Assembly (NCBI RefSeq): GCF_004770615.1
Contig: NZ_RQER01000001.1
Coordinates: 186,001 to 250,000, forward strand
Length of the DNA: 64,000 nucleotides
DNA from: Leptospira langatensis
GTDB lineage: Bacteria > Spirochaetota > Leptospiria > Leptospirales > Leptospiraceae
Direction: 5' to 3'
The notes under the pieces were generated by a model. That model was given only the letters and a program-made list of their open reading frames with translations, ran no database searches and had not been told where the DNA came from. Within the stretch, counting starts at the first letter, position 1. Each line of letters starts with the position of its first letter. The translations under genes and the position numbers were made by a program. Below are positions 1 to 7,886 of the stretch, in pieces.

Positions 1-1027
1 ATCCCCTTTGGAGTTGGAAGAGAAAAGAGATCCTTCTCCGAAAGGAACCGAAATACTATTAGAGGTCCTGGCCTGCGGTGTCTGTCATTCGGATCTGCAT
101 TTGAGAGACGGATATTACCAAATGGGGAAGGGCGAGAAACTATGGGTAAAAGACAGGGGAGTCAGACTTCCTTTGACTCCAGGACACGAGGTAGTCGGCC
201 GGGTCTTGCAAGTGGGACCTGAGGCGGGCAAAGTTCCTTTAGGCGCAGTCAAATTGGTTTATCCTTGGATCGGTTGCGGGGAATGTGAGGAATGCGAAGA
301 AGGAACTCCTCAGCTTTGCTCTTCTCCCAAGTCTTTAGGGATTTACCAAGACGGGGGTTACTCGGATCGGATCCTCGTTCCTCATCCTAAATGGCTTTTA
401 GATACTCACGACCTTCTTCCGGAATACGCTTGTTCGTATGCATGTGCAGGTCTGACTGCGTACGGTGCTTTGAAGAAAAGTCTTCCTTTGAGTGCAAAGG
501 ATCATCTTCTTATTATTGGAGCTGGAGGACTGGGAATGTTTGCTGCTCAGCTTCTTCCCTTGCTAACGGATGCAAAGGTGATCTTTCTGGATCTGGATGA
601 GGGAAGGCTCGCTAAGATCCGGGAATTCGGTTTTCAAACGGTGAATTCTTCGGAAGGAGAAACTTCGGAAGCCGTTAGAAAGATCGTCGGTCCCAAAGGA
701 GTGAGCGCCGCAATCGACTTTGTGAATAATTCGGTTACTTCTTCTTTAGCGTTCTCTCTTTTGAAGAAGAACGGTAAAATGATCTCAGTCGGACTTTTTG
801 GAGGAGAGTTAAAGATACCGACTCCGATCCTTTCCTTGAGAAGTTTGACTGTGAGAGGGAGTTATACTGGTTCTCCTTCGGAATTGGCGGAACTTCTACA
901 ACTTGTCTCCGAAAAGAAATTAGCTCCTATCCCGGTCCAAGTCAAAAGCCTAAAAGAAGCCGATTCTATCTTGAATGATCTCGCTTCCGGAAAGGTTTTA
1001 GGAAGAGTTGTTTTGACAGGAAAATGA
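1..1027 (+). CDS. Zinc-dependent alcohol dehydrogenase (5' end cut by window)
   Basis: Medium-chain Zn alcohol dehydrogenase that would oxidise an alcohol or reduce an aldehyde with NAD(P). The reading frame is open to base 2, so the true start lies outside the window; the TTG at 8 is only the first possible internal start. Numbering from that TTG, catalytic zinc ligands lie in GVCHSD (C26) and GHEVVG (H60, E61). Four structural zinc cysteines (C90, C93, C96, C104) sit in GCGECEECEEGTPQLC. The Rossmann fold glycine motif GAGGLG is near residues 170-175. All family hallmarks are present, so the enzyme should be active. Substrate cannot be told from sequence. It faces the DUF1285-like gene convergently. 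Confidence 0.9.
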   Translation, partial: SPLELEEKRDPSPKGTEILLEVLACGVCHSDLHLRDGYYQMGKGEKLWVKDRGVRLPLTPGHEVVGRVLQVGPEAGKVPLGAVKLVYPWIGCGECEECEEGTPQLCSSPKSLGIYQDGGYSDRILVPHPKWLLDTHDLLPEYACSYACAGLTAYGALKKSLPLSAKDHLLIIGAGGLGMFAAQLLPLLTDAKVIFLDLDEGRLAKIREFGFQTVNSSEGETSEAVRKIVGPKGVSAAIDFVNNSVTSSLAFSLLKKNGKMISVGLFGGELKIPTPILSLRSLTVRGSYTGSPSELAELLQLVSEKKLAPIPVQVKSLKEADSILNDLASGKVLGRVVLTGK

Positions 1028-1056
1028 CGGATCAGATCCATCCGATCTCAGATCCG
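1028..1056. terminator. Possible bidirectional hairpin between convergent genes
   Basis: Directly after the dehydrogenase stop codon, CGGATC (1028-1033) and GATC (1035-1038) can pair with GATC (1044-1047) and GATCCG (1051-1056). No T-run follows, so factor-independent termination is uncertain. Its place between convergent genes is the main support. Confidence 0.3.
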
Positions 1057-1095
1057 GTCTGCATTTCGTTGAATGATCTTAATAAGAAGGGGATT

Positions 1096-1611
1096 TCAAA
1101 TCTCAGGAGTTGGAGGAACGTTCTGGAATTCTTTCGGAAGAGAGACTTCTGGTCCCTCTTTAGTTTCGGGAATAGGGATCTCTTTCTCGCCTATTTTGAA
1201 TTTGAGCCCTTCTTCCGATTCTTGGATATATTCTCCGAGAGCGGTAGATACATTACGAGCGATCCTATATTTTAGAAAAACGTGACCCTTCTTCTTTGCA
1301 AATAATTCTCCGTCCCTGTCCGCTGCAAGTTCTAAGGAAGAAAACGGTATTTCTTCTCCGGAATCGGCGAGAAAGAAGAGTTCTCCATCCTTCTCCCAAA
1401 CGCGGATCAAGTTCAATGCGTATCCGAAAAGTTCTAAGTACCCTTGTTCGGAAAATTGGCCGTACTCGTTGTCTATATAGATCCCATCTTGGGCATCCTT
1501 TAGGTTCCTTCTGAAATACTCCAGGATATCCTTTTGATCGATGTGGGTCCCTCGAAAGATCCATTCTCCGTTAGGCGTTATCTTGATCTCGCTGTTGAGA
1601 CGTCTGGCCAT
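1096..1611 (-). CDS. DUF1285-like conserved protein
   Basis: 171 residues, no signal peptide or membrane segment, so probably cytoplasmic. The N-terminal part (ITPNGEWIFRGTHIDQKDIL, residues about 11-30) and the following segment with DGIYIDNEYGQ resemble the DUF1285 family pattern of W-x-Y/F-x-G-x-x-I followed by an acidic DG-Y turn. Family function is unknown. The ATG at 1611 overlaps the stop of the upstream lipoprotein gene (TAATG arrangement), so the two are probably translated from one mRNA by coupling. The assignment rests on recalled family pattern, not a search. Confidence 0.6.
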   Translation of the reverse strand: MARRLNSEIKITPNGEWIFRGTHIDQKDILEYFRRNLKDAQDGIYIDNEYGQFSEQGYLELFGYALNLIRVWEKDGELFFLADSGEEIPFSSLELAADRDGELFAKKKGHVFLKYRIARNVSTALGEYIQESEEGLKFKIGEKEIPIPETKEGPEVSLPKEFQNVPPTPEI

Positions 1612-2045
1612 TATTCTTCTTCCCTATCCCTATAACGAAATGCATTTGCTTCCAATACCTTTGCGTCTCTTGCGATCTCGGACATATTCGTAGTATAGCC
1701 TTCCGCACTTCCTGTTTGGAAGATCGTGGGTGGAATGGGAACTACGGCAGTGTTTGTTAAGTACATTCCGTCCATTCCTCGATCGAAAAGTTCTCTCTTG
1801 ATCTTTTCCATATAGAACTTGGTGATCTTGCCGTCGGCAAAATTGCGGATGACCACCTTCCCGTATGTTTTATAACTTCTCTTTCTGGGAGCTTGTTTTA
1901 GGATCTCAACCTCTTCCCAACTTTTTCGGTGAGAGCGTATGACGCCCGGCTTAGGGACTCCGTCTGCGACAAATTCTACCGAAAAACAGGAATAGATGCA
2001 AAAAAACAGGGGGAGTAGGCTGAGATTCGAAAGCGGAATGATCAT
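1611..2045 (-). CDS. Putative small lipoprotein
   Basis: I do not recognise a family. The ATG at 2045 is chosen over one at 2084 because AGGAA lies four bases before it, whereas the upstream ATG has a G-run in contact with it. From 2045 the protein is about 144 residues and starts MIIPLSNLSLLPLFFCIYSC, a lipoprotein-type signal with Cys at residue 20; Leptospira lipoboxes are loose, so this is plausible but unproven. The mature part has a basic stretch (KQAPRKRSYKTYGKVVIR) and an acidic C-terminus. It overlaps the DUF1285-like gene by one base and is divergent from the gene at 2255. Confidence 0.6.
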   Translation of the reverse strand: MIIPLSNLSLLPLFFCIYSCFSVEFVADGVPKPGVIRSHRKSWEEVEILKQAPRKRSYKTYGKVVIRNFADGKITKFYMEKIKRELFDRGMDGMYLTNTAVVPIPPTIFQTGSAEGYTTNMSEIARDAKVLEANAFRYRDREEE

Positions 2046-2147
2046 TCGATTCCTGGCTTTCAAAAATTGTAAAATGCGGGGCATCCCCCCTATTCCAGTG
2101 GGAGAGATCCGCCGGACAAGCGGTTTTTTGCAAGGCCAAAAGAAGGC

Positions 2148-2176
2148 TTTTCATTCGGGGATTTTTTTTATATACT
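2148..2176 (+). promoter_or_regulatory. Candidate sigma70 promoter
   Basis: TTTTCA (2148-2153) and TATACT (2171-2176) are separated by 17 bases, upstream of the gene at 2255 in the divergent intergenic region 2046-2254. The -35 match is 4 of 6. The predicted leader is about 70 bases. Confidence 0.4.
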
Positions 2177-2254
2177 CTCTCCGGATCCTCGGTAAATTAT
2201 CGCAGAATTCGGAAGCCTGTTTAAGCTGGTTCACCAGGCCTTCAAAACACTCGT

Positions 2255-2941
2255 ATGGAAGACATAGATCTAAAAAAACGCGCGAGGGAAAATGTCCTGA
2301 AGATCGGATATTGTACCTTGGACGAGCTGGAAGAGAAGGTAAAAGCGTTCCGGGTCATGAACCAAAACGCCGCCAAGAAAAGATACCTGATCACTCGTGA
2401 GCCTATTCAGGACGCTTCCGGGAAAGTGCTGGTTCCCAAGGCGGCAGAGATCGATATTTCGACTGCGAAACTATTACGCAGGCATTTTAAACCCAACAGC
2501 GAATTTAAGACCTTCCAACCGGACGAGGGTATCGTAATTATTTCAGATATGACTTCCGCAGAAGGGGTCTCCTTTACCATGGACATTGTGACTCAGATCA
2601 TGAACCTGGGTGGGGGCGCTTACGAAGGGTTTATCGACCGAGTGGATAGCTTTGGTGACTTCATCAATCTTTTGAAGAAATCCCTTTTTCCGAGATTGAT
2701 CATTATCGGATATATTCCTTCGGATAAGATCCAAGGCGAACTCTTGAATTTTGTAAGGGTGAAGCGAGTGGATAATTATCTACGGGCGATGGAATTGACC
2801 CATACTGCATTCAAGCCTCAGGCCTATTTTCCAAAGATCCGCCAGATCGAGATTTCCCAAGAAGATCCTAAGTCATGGGGTCGCTTCGTAGTGGAGATCG
2901 TGAGAGAATATACTCGGCCATATCTATTGGAAGAAGTTTAG
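2255..2941 (+). CDS. Conserved protein of unknown function (228 aa)
   Basis: No family recognised. A soluble, charged 228-residue protein with no signal peptide or membrane helix. The N-terminal third (residues 1-75) is rich in Lys/Glu and looks helical. The middle holds alternating hydrophobic strands ([13 protein letters not shown] near 92-104 and [10 protein letters not shown] near 146-155), suggesting an alpha/beta fold. The ATG at 2255 follows a 209-bp divergent spacer with a promoter candidate. It converges with the glycosyltransferase at 3102. Probably a Leptospira-restricted hypothetical; this is inference. Confidence 0.75.
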   Translation: MEDIDLKKRARENVLKIGYCTLDELEEKVKAFRVMNQNAAKKRYLITREPIQDASGKVLVPKAAEIDISTAKLLRRHFKPNSEFKTFQPDEGIVIISDMTSAEGVSFTMDIVTQIMNLGGGAYEGFIDRVDSFGDFINLLKKSLFPRLIIIGYIPSDKIQGELLNFVRVKRVDNYLRAMELTHTAFKPQAYFPKIRQIEISQEDPKSWGRFVVEIVREYTRPYLLEEV

Positions 2942-2944
2942 GTC

Positions 2945-2980
2945 GGCCCCCACCCTCATCGGGTCGGGGAGGTGGGTGCC
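2945..2980. repeat. GC-rich inverted-repeat element, copy A
   Basis: GGCCCCCACCC pairs with GGTGGGTGCC around a GC-rich loop. The core GGCCCC-CCCTC-T-GGGT-GGGG is shared with copy B at 58202-58230. Both copies are intergenic and both are followed within about 110 bases by GTAGGAAC motifs (3057-3065 and 3080-3087 here). It may act as a terminator between the convergent genes at 2941 and 3102, or be an interspersed repeat. Confidence 0.5.
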
Positions 2981-3101
2981 CTAGTGGGACGTCGCGATTT
3001 CTCTATTATCATAAAAGTCAGTATTCCGCAATCCCAATTTTCAGCAGTTCCCACAGAGTAGGAACTAATCGTATTTCTTGTAGGAACCTTGTGCCCGGCG
3101 T

Positions 3102-4259
3102 TTACTGTTGTCCCTTCGCTGCATTCAGCCAGGTGAAATTCGAATTCAAGAAATAATTCGTAAACATTGCCACTGAGATCGCAACCAGATCACAGAAAAG
3201 TCTGAGCTCAAAACGCGGTTCCATTCCCATTCTTGGCAAGGCTTTATAGAATAGAAGTTCGAAGATCCCTAATTGCACAAAGATCCCGAGAGCGCTTACT
3301 CCCGAGAAGATCAGAAAGCCCCGGATCGCATCCCATCTCTTGTATCTATTTTCATAAAATGTAAAGTAGTTATTCAAGATGAAATTGCTGATGATGGATA
3401 ATTCTATCCCGAAGAATACGGAAGAAGGAAATATCGGAAGAAGTTCGAAACCAGTTGCGAGATCTTTTACTCCTATGCTTTCGAACAAGACGAAGCCGAA
3501 TAGGTTCACTATTACTCCGCTGAGCCCGACCAAGGAATACAGAAGAAAGGTCGAAGAGATCCATTTCCCGAATCTAAGATCCAAAACTGTGATCAGGAAA
3601 CTTCTTGCTATGGAATTGTTTATCTTCGTTTCTCCGTGCAGTCTGTTCTTGAAGTGAAAAGGGATCTCTCCTATCTTGATCCCGTTTCCTGCTCGGCCTA
3701 GGATCTCTAGTAGGATCTTGAATCCTCTCGGATTGATCCTATCCCCGGTGCGAAAGAAGATCTCCCTTTTCAAGGCAAAGAACCCACTCATAGGGTCGGT
3801 GATCCGGATGGGAAGAATGAATTGTGTGAATTTATTCGCGGCGATACTTAATAATTTTCGAATGAGATTCCAGCTTCCTGTGGATCCGCCGTTTGCGTAG
3901 CGGGTACCCACTGCCACATCGCAGCCTTCTTCTAATTTTTGGATCATTTGCGGGAGAACGGTTTCGTCATGCTGTAGATCGGCGTCCATGACGAGAAAAT
4001 ACTCTCCTTCTGCGATACTCATCCCAGATACGATTGCGGAAGAGAGACCTTTTTCAGTCATTCTCCGGATGATCTTGACCCGAGAGTTTGACTCGTGCAT
4101 TTTTTCTACGATCGCCCAGGTCCCATCGGGGCTGTTATCATCGATTACAATAATTTCATATTCTATATTCTTGAATATTTGGATTACACCGGATATACAT
4201 CTCTCTATGTTCTCGGCCTCGTTAAAGGTCGGAAGTAGCACCGATATCTTTGGTCGCAT
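3102..4259 (-). CDS. Polyprenol-phosphate glycosyltransferase (GT2) fused to GtrA domain
   Basis: 385 residues. Residues 1 to about 225 are a GT2 domain of the dolichol-phosphate mannosyltransferase type: opening ISVLLPTFNEAENI, IIVIDDNSPDGT near 37-48, and the metal/nucleotide-sugar aspartates in MDADLQHD (91-98). It should transfer a sugar, often mannose or glucose, from a nucleotide donor to undecaprenyl phosphate on the inner membrane face. The C-terminal 145 residues contain about four hydrophobic helices in the GtrA pattern, thought to flip or anchor the lipid-linked sugar. The neighbouring gene on the same strand encodes a GT22-type integral membrane transferase that would use such a polyprenol donor, so the two probably work together on a surface glycan. 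Confidence 0.88.
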   Translation of the reverse strand: MRPKISVLLPTFNEAENIERCISGVIQIFKNIEYEIIVIDDNSPDGTWAIVEKMHESNSRVKIIRRMTEKGLSSAIVSGMSIAEGEYFLVMDADLQHDETVLPQMIQKLEEGCDVAVGTRYANGGSTGSWNLIRKLLSIAANKFTQFILPIRITDPMSGFFALKREIFFRTGDRINPRGFKILLEILGRAGNGIKIGEIPFHFKNRLHGETKINNSIARSFLITVLDLRFGKWISSTFLLYSLVGLSGVIVNLFGFVLFESIGVKDLATGFELLPIFPSSVFFGIELSIISNFILNNYFTFYENRYKRWDAIRGFLIFSGVSALGIFVQLGIFELLFYKALPRMGMEPRFELRLFCDLVAISVAMFTNYFLNSNFTWLNAAKGQQ

Positions 4260-4305
4260 TCTTATTTCCTATTTGTTTTCGAAAGGATCGTGGGCCGAGC
4301 TGGGT

Positions 4306-5859
4306 TTAAAATACGGCAGAGCCAGTCTTGGACGGATCTTCTTCTGCCTGCTTGCAAAGCTGGAATTGATACAGGTACAGGCTTGTTCTTCTCTTATTCT
4401 TGTTCGGATTCAGGGAAACGGCGAATTCTTCCAAGGGTGACGATTTGAAATTTGCCATAAGGATCCAAGGTGGATCCGGATCGATCCCTCCAAGAACATA
4501 GTCTTTTCTCACGATCAGTGCCGCCGAACAAGATTTATAAGGATCGAAGCCCTTGATCCTTGGCTGTTGATTTTCGTCTAGGGTTTCCACGAGTTCATAT
4601 TTCTCCAAAGGAGTTCTATACGCATATGAGACTGGAAGATGGGGAATTGAATCCTTATAAACGTAAACTTGTTTGATCTCCGTGTGGGAATTCAAGTACC
4701 GGACCAGCTCTATCGTATTGTTCTGGATTGTGAAGAAACTCAAGAGTCCTAGAAGCAGAAAATTGACTAAGAAGAACAAGAATCTGCGAATGGAAATCCT
4801 CCTCTTCTTCTCCTTGCGCCACCAATACGCGACTATGGGAGAGAGCAATAGGAGCATAAGAGGAAGAACAGGCAGAAGGAATCTTTCTTCTTTGTGAGGG
4901 ATTATCGAATGAAGGGCCAGGAAAAATCCGTAATATACCAGTGCAGGGATCAACTTGGAATAGGAAGCTTTCCAATGAAAGCCGTCGTATTTTCCGATCA
5001 AGAAGGGAAATAAACAAGCACCTAATATTGTGGGAAGATAAGCATACCAAGGAGAAGTCCCGTATTCAGAGGAATGATGCATATTATAGGAGATATAGGA
5101 TCTTAAAGAAGAATGGAACGATCCCCTGAATACCAAGTCCGGTAAGCCTGTAAGAATTACCAAAACTACGGAATATATTAAGAATAAATAAACATCCTTA
5201 CGCTTTCTTTCCTGAATAGATCTGTAAACAACCAACGAGAAGAGCGCAGCCGCGCATATCCCTGCTTGGAAGCGGAACAAGGAGGCAATTGAGAGTAAGG
5301 CTAAAGACCAAAAAAGTTGCGTATGATCTCCTGATCTCCAATATACCGAAGCGAAATAGACGGATCCTAATATGAATGGCGCGGACATGGATTCGATCAA
5401 GGATCTGGTCGAAACGAATGGCATTAGGAAGTGCAAGGAAAGTAAGAAGGTCCCAACTAGCGGGATCCATTGCGTATAATTTTTAGGCTCTTCCTCGGTT
5501 TCTGAATATAGATATTTTAGTAGCTCGTATCCGATCCAGATGGAGATCGCGGACAGGATACCTAAGCAGACGAATACGAATTGGATCTGATTCAAAGGAT
5601 CGGTGAATCCGATCAGATAGGATATCTTTGCAAAGAATCTGATAATCGCATCCGGGATCAGAGATCTGATCTCCGGAACAGATTGCACGTTATCCACTAA
5701 CCCCAATGACTCTGATTGCGCTGGAACGGAAAAGAATAAGATATAATAATCGTCTAGTGCGAGATAACCTTTGTTGAATATAGCAGTAGCGATGCGAACT
5801 GCAATGCCTAAGCCGAGTAGGATGAGAAACCATCTTCTCTCATTTCTTATATTCAGCAT
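4306..5859 (-). CDS. GT22 (Alg9/PIG-B-like) integral membrane mannosyltransferase
   Basis: 517 residues with roughly ten hydrophobic segments. The first luminal loop carries DDYY (residues 36-39), matching the acidic catalytic loop of GT-C enzymes, and the late motif PHKEERFLLPVLP near residues 319-331 is the hallmark HKEERF of the ALG9/ALG12/PIG family. Such enzymes transfer sugars from a polyprenol-phosphate donor on the outer face of the membrane. The gene directly upstream of the GT2-GtrA gene (46-bp gap, same strand), which could supply that donor. Acceptor and sugar are not determinable here. Confidence 0.8.
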   Translation of the reverse strand: MLNIRNERRWFLILLGLGIAVRIATAIFNKGYLALDDYYILFFSVPAQSESLGLVDNVQSVPEIRSLIPDAIIRFFAKISYLIGFTDPLNQIQFVFVCLGILSAISIWIGYELLKYLYSETEEEPKNYTQWIPLVGTFLLSLHFLMPFVSTRSLIESMSAPFILGSVYFASVYWRSGDHTQLFWSLALLSIASLFRFQAGICAAALFSLVVYRSIQERKRKDVYLFLIYSVVLVILTGLPDLVFRGSFHSSLRSYISYNMHHSSEYGTSPWYAYLPTILGACLFPFLIGKYDGFHWKASYSKLIPALVYYGFFLALHSIIPHKEERFLLPVLPLMLLLLSPIVAYWWRKEKKRRISIRRFLFFLVNFLLLGLLSFFTIQNNTIELVRYLNSHTEIKQVYVYKDSIPHLPVSYAYRTPLEKYELVETLDENQQPRIKGFDPYKSCSAALIVRKDYVLGGIDPDPPWILMANFKSSPLEEFAVSLNPNKNKRRTSLYLYQFQLCKQAEEDPSKTGSAVF

Positions 5860-6023
5860 GTCGGCATCATTCCATTCTTTGATTTCAAACAGAAACCGAA
5901 ATGATTACATACCTATGAACAGTAGCTTGGAATGGCCTTACGTATATATCCTGTTTTCATTCTGTAATATGATTGGTTTGCTTTTTACTTGCTCCTTTCT
6001 TTTTCAAAAAAGCTAGTGTTCGC

Positions 6024-7823
6024 ATGCAAATATCATACAAAAAAATCTTACCGGTCGGTATTCTTATCTTTTTATTGCCGAACCTTGCTCATGCTCAATT
6101 CTATTCAAGCAAAGGTATTCAAAAGAATGCGAATGAGAAGAATGCGGAATGGCAGGTGAAGGAGGGTTTTACTCTGATAGAGGATGCCGGGAATTTTACG
6201 ACTCCTGTCAGCATTGCTCTTCTGAAACATCCGGGTCCTTATCCGGAGGATGTGATCTACATCGTCAGCGAACTACGAGGGCATATACGAGCTAAATTAA
6301 GGAATGGTAATGTAGTTACGATCGGAGAGGACGAGGATATTTCCAAGCCTAGAAAAGAGCTTCCCGATTTTCAGGGAGAGATGGGACAAACTGGAGCCTG
6401 CCTGACCCCGGACGACAAGACTCTTTATACGACTGCCGTTTACCAACAAGGGTGGGGGAGAAGCAATAAGATCACTCGCTGGAGATCCGTTGGGACCAAG
6501 CCTTGGACCAAGATCGAAAAGGTAGAGGTGTTCGATACGCCGTTCAGAGGTGATACAGCCGGACTCGCACACCAGATCGGGCATTGTTTCGTTGATTCGA
6601 ATTATCATATTTGGGTGGGAACCGGTGACGGCCAGTCTTGGACCAGTTCCCATAAGAAGGATAGCACGAATGGGAAGCTCTTGAGATTGAAGTCCGACTT
6701 CTCTCAAGTAGAATCCAATCCTTTCTTCACAGGAAGGAAGGCGGATCCGCAAGGTTATATTTATTCTTTAGGACTTAGAAATCCTTTCGCGATCGCAAAG
6801 TCGGAGGGAGGAGAGGTCTATGTGGCGGACAATGGACCTGAAATTGATCGTTTAGTAAAGGCTTCTCGAGGGATGGACTTCCCTTGGGATAATACCAATC
6901 CGAGCATGACCTATAATAATTTGATGACCTTTCCGAAGTCTATCGGGCCTGCGGATATGATCTATGTTCCTAAGAACCATAAATTAACCGCGTTACGCGG
7001 CCATTTGGTGATCGCGGCTTCTCATATTACTTCTCTTCTTGCGGTTCCGATAGACGATAAGAAAGGAGTCGTAGGAGAACCTTGGTGGGTAGTTCTTCCT
7101 ACTAAATACGAAGAAGAAAGAAGACAGGATTTTACCGGTCTCGCTCTCGGAGAAGACGGCATCTATATTTCCCATATCCGAATGAGAAAGGACGGAGGAT
7201 TACTACCTGCTCCCGTTCTGAAATTAATACCAGGAAAGATCTCTGCGGAAAAGATGAAATACAGCGGGGAACAACTCGTCGAGGTAAAGGGTTGCAGAAG
7301 CTGCCATACTCTAGGCGGAGTAGGGAGTAATGTTGCTCCGAATCTCGACCAGATCAGTGTTAGATCTAATGAAACCTTTAAGACCGCGGATTTTCTGAAG
7401 CAGATCAAGGAAATGGAATCTTATTCCGAAGAACCGGATCATGAGAAATGGAACGGAATTCGGGCTAAGCTTGCAGATCCGAACCTGAGCACTAAGGAAA
7501 AGCTTGCGATCTATATCCCTTCCAAATTGCAAAATCCTAAGTTCCTGAATCCGATGAGTGGGATGCCGAATATGGGACTCTCCGCGGAGGAGATAGAATC
7601 TCTTAAGGAATTTCTAATGGAGATCTCCGAGGATTCGGTACGATACCAAGGACTCGAAAAATGGGAGTACAGCGTAGTAAAACAATTCGAACAGAACCCA
7701 AGGATTTCTTTGGTTCTCTGTCTTGTGTTAGGAGTTTTACTCGGTGTCTATGGCAAGAATATGATCGCCGCGCTTAGAAAGGGAGCTCTCTGGATCTACC
7801 GGAAAGTGATTAAAAGATCCTAA
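6024..7823 (+). CDS. Exported PQQ-type sugar dehydrogenase with cytochrome c domain
   Basis: About 599 residues from ATG 6024; the upstream in-frame TTG at 5973 would put a second hydrophobic stretch before a textbook signal peptide (MQISYKKILPVGILIFLLPNLAHA, cut before Q). Residues about 35-390 look like the six-bladed glucose/sorbosone dehydrogenase beta-propeller, with GLRNPFAIAKSEGGEVYVADNG-type blade sequence. A heme c motif CRSCH lies at 424-428 and a possible Met ligand in MSGMPNMG near 510-517. A hydrophobic anchor (VLCLVLGVLLGVYG) near the C-terminus is followed by a basic tail. It would oxidise a sugar or aldose in the periplasm and pass electrons through its own heme. Confidence 0.8.
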   Translation: MQISYKKILPVGILIFLLPNLAHAQFYSSKGIQKNANEKNAEWQVKEGFTLIEDAGNFTTPVSIALLKHPGPYPEDVIYIVSELRGHIRAKLRNGNVVTIGEDEDISKPRKELPDFQGEMGQTGACLTPDDKTLYTTAVYQQGWGRSNKITRWRSVGTKPWTKIEKVEVFDTPFRGDTAGLAHQIGHCFVDSNYHIWVGTGDGQSWTSSHKKDSTNGKLLRLKSDFSQVESNPFFTGRKADPQGYIYSLGLRNPFAIAKSEGGEVYVADNGPEIDRLVKASRGMDFPWDNTNPSMTYNNLMTFPKSIGPADMIYVPKNHKLTALRGHLVIAASHITSLLAVPIDDKKGVVGEPWWVVLPTKYEEERRQDFTGLALGEDGIYISHIRMRKDGGLLPAPVLKLIPGKISAEKMKYSGEQLVEVKGCRSCHTLGGVGSNVAPNLDQISVRSNETFKTADFLKQIKEMESYSEEPDHEKWNGIRAKLADPNLSTKEKLAIYIPSKLQNPKFLNPMSGMPNMGLSAEEIESLKEFLMEISEDSVRYQGLEKWEYSVVKQFEQNPRISLVLCLVLGVLLGVYGKNMIAALRKGALWIYRKVIKRS

Positions 7824-7842
7824 ACGATTTGCCTTTTAGAAT

Positions 7843-7869
7843 AAGCCGCGAATCTCAGACTCGCGGCTT
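7843..7869. terminator. Bidirectional terminator-like hairpin
   Basis: AAGCCGCGA (7843-7851) and TCGCGGCTT (7861-7869) form a perfect 9-bp stem with a 9-nt loop. It sits between the convergent dehydrogenase and cNMP-fold genes. The flanking A and T bases are short, so it would be a compact bidirectional terminator. Confidence 0.65.
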
Positions 7870-7886
7870 CGACGGATCAAAAATCT

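Noticed and set aside
1024..1285. Two + strand frames after the alcohol dehydrogenase
   Set aside because: They are antisense to the DUF1285-like gene, whose coupled start and family pattern are stronger.
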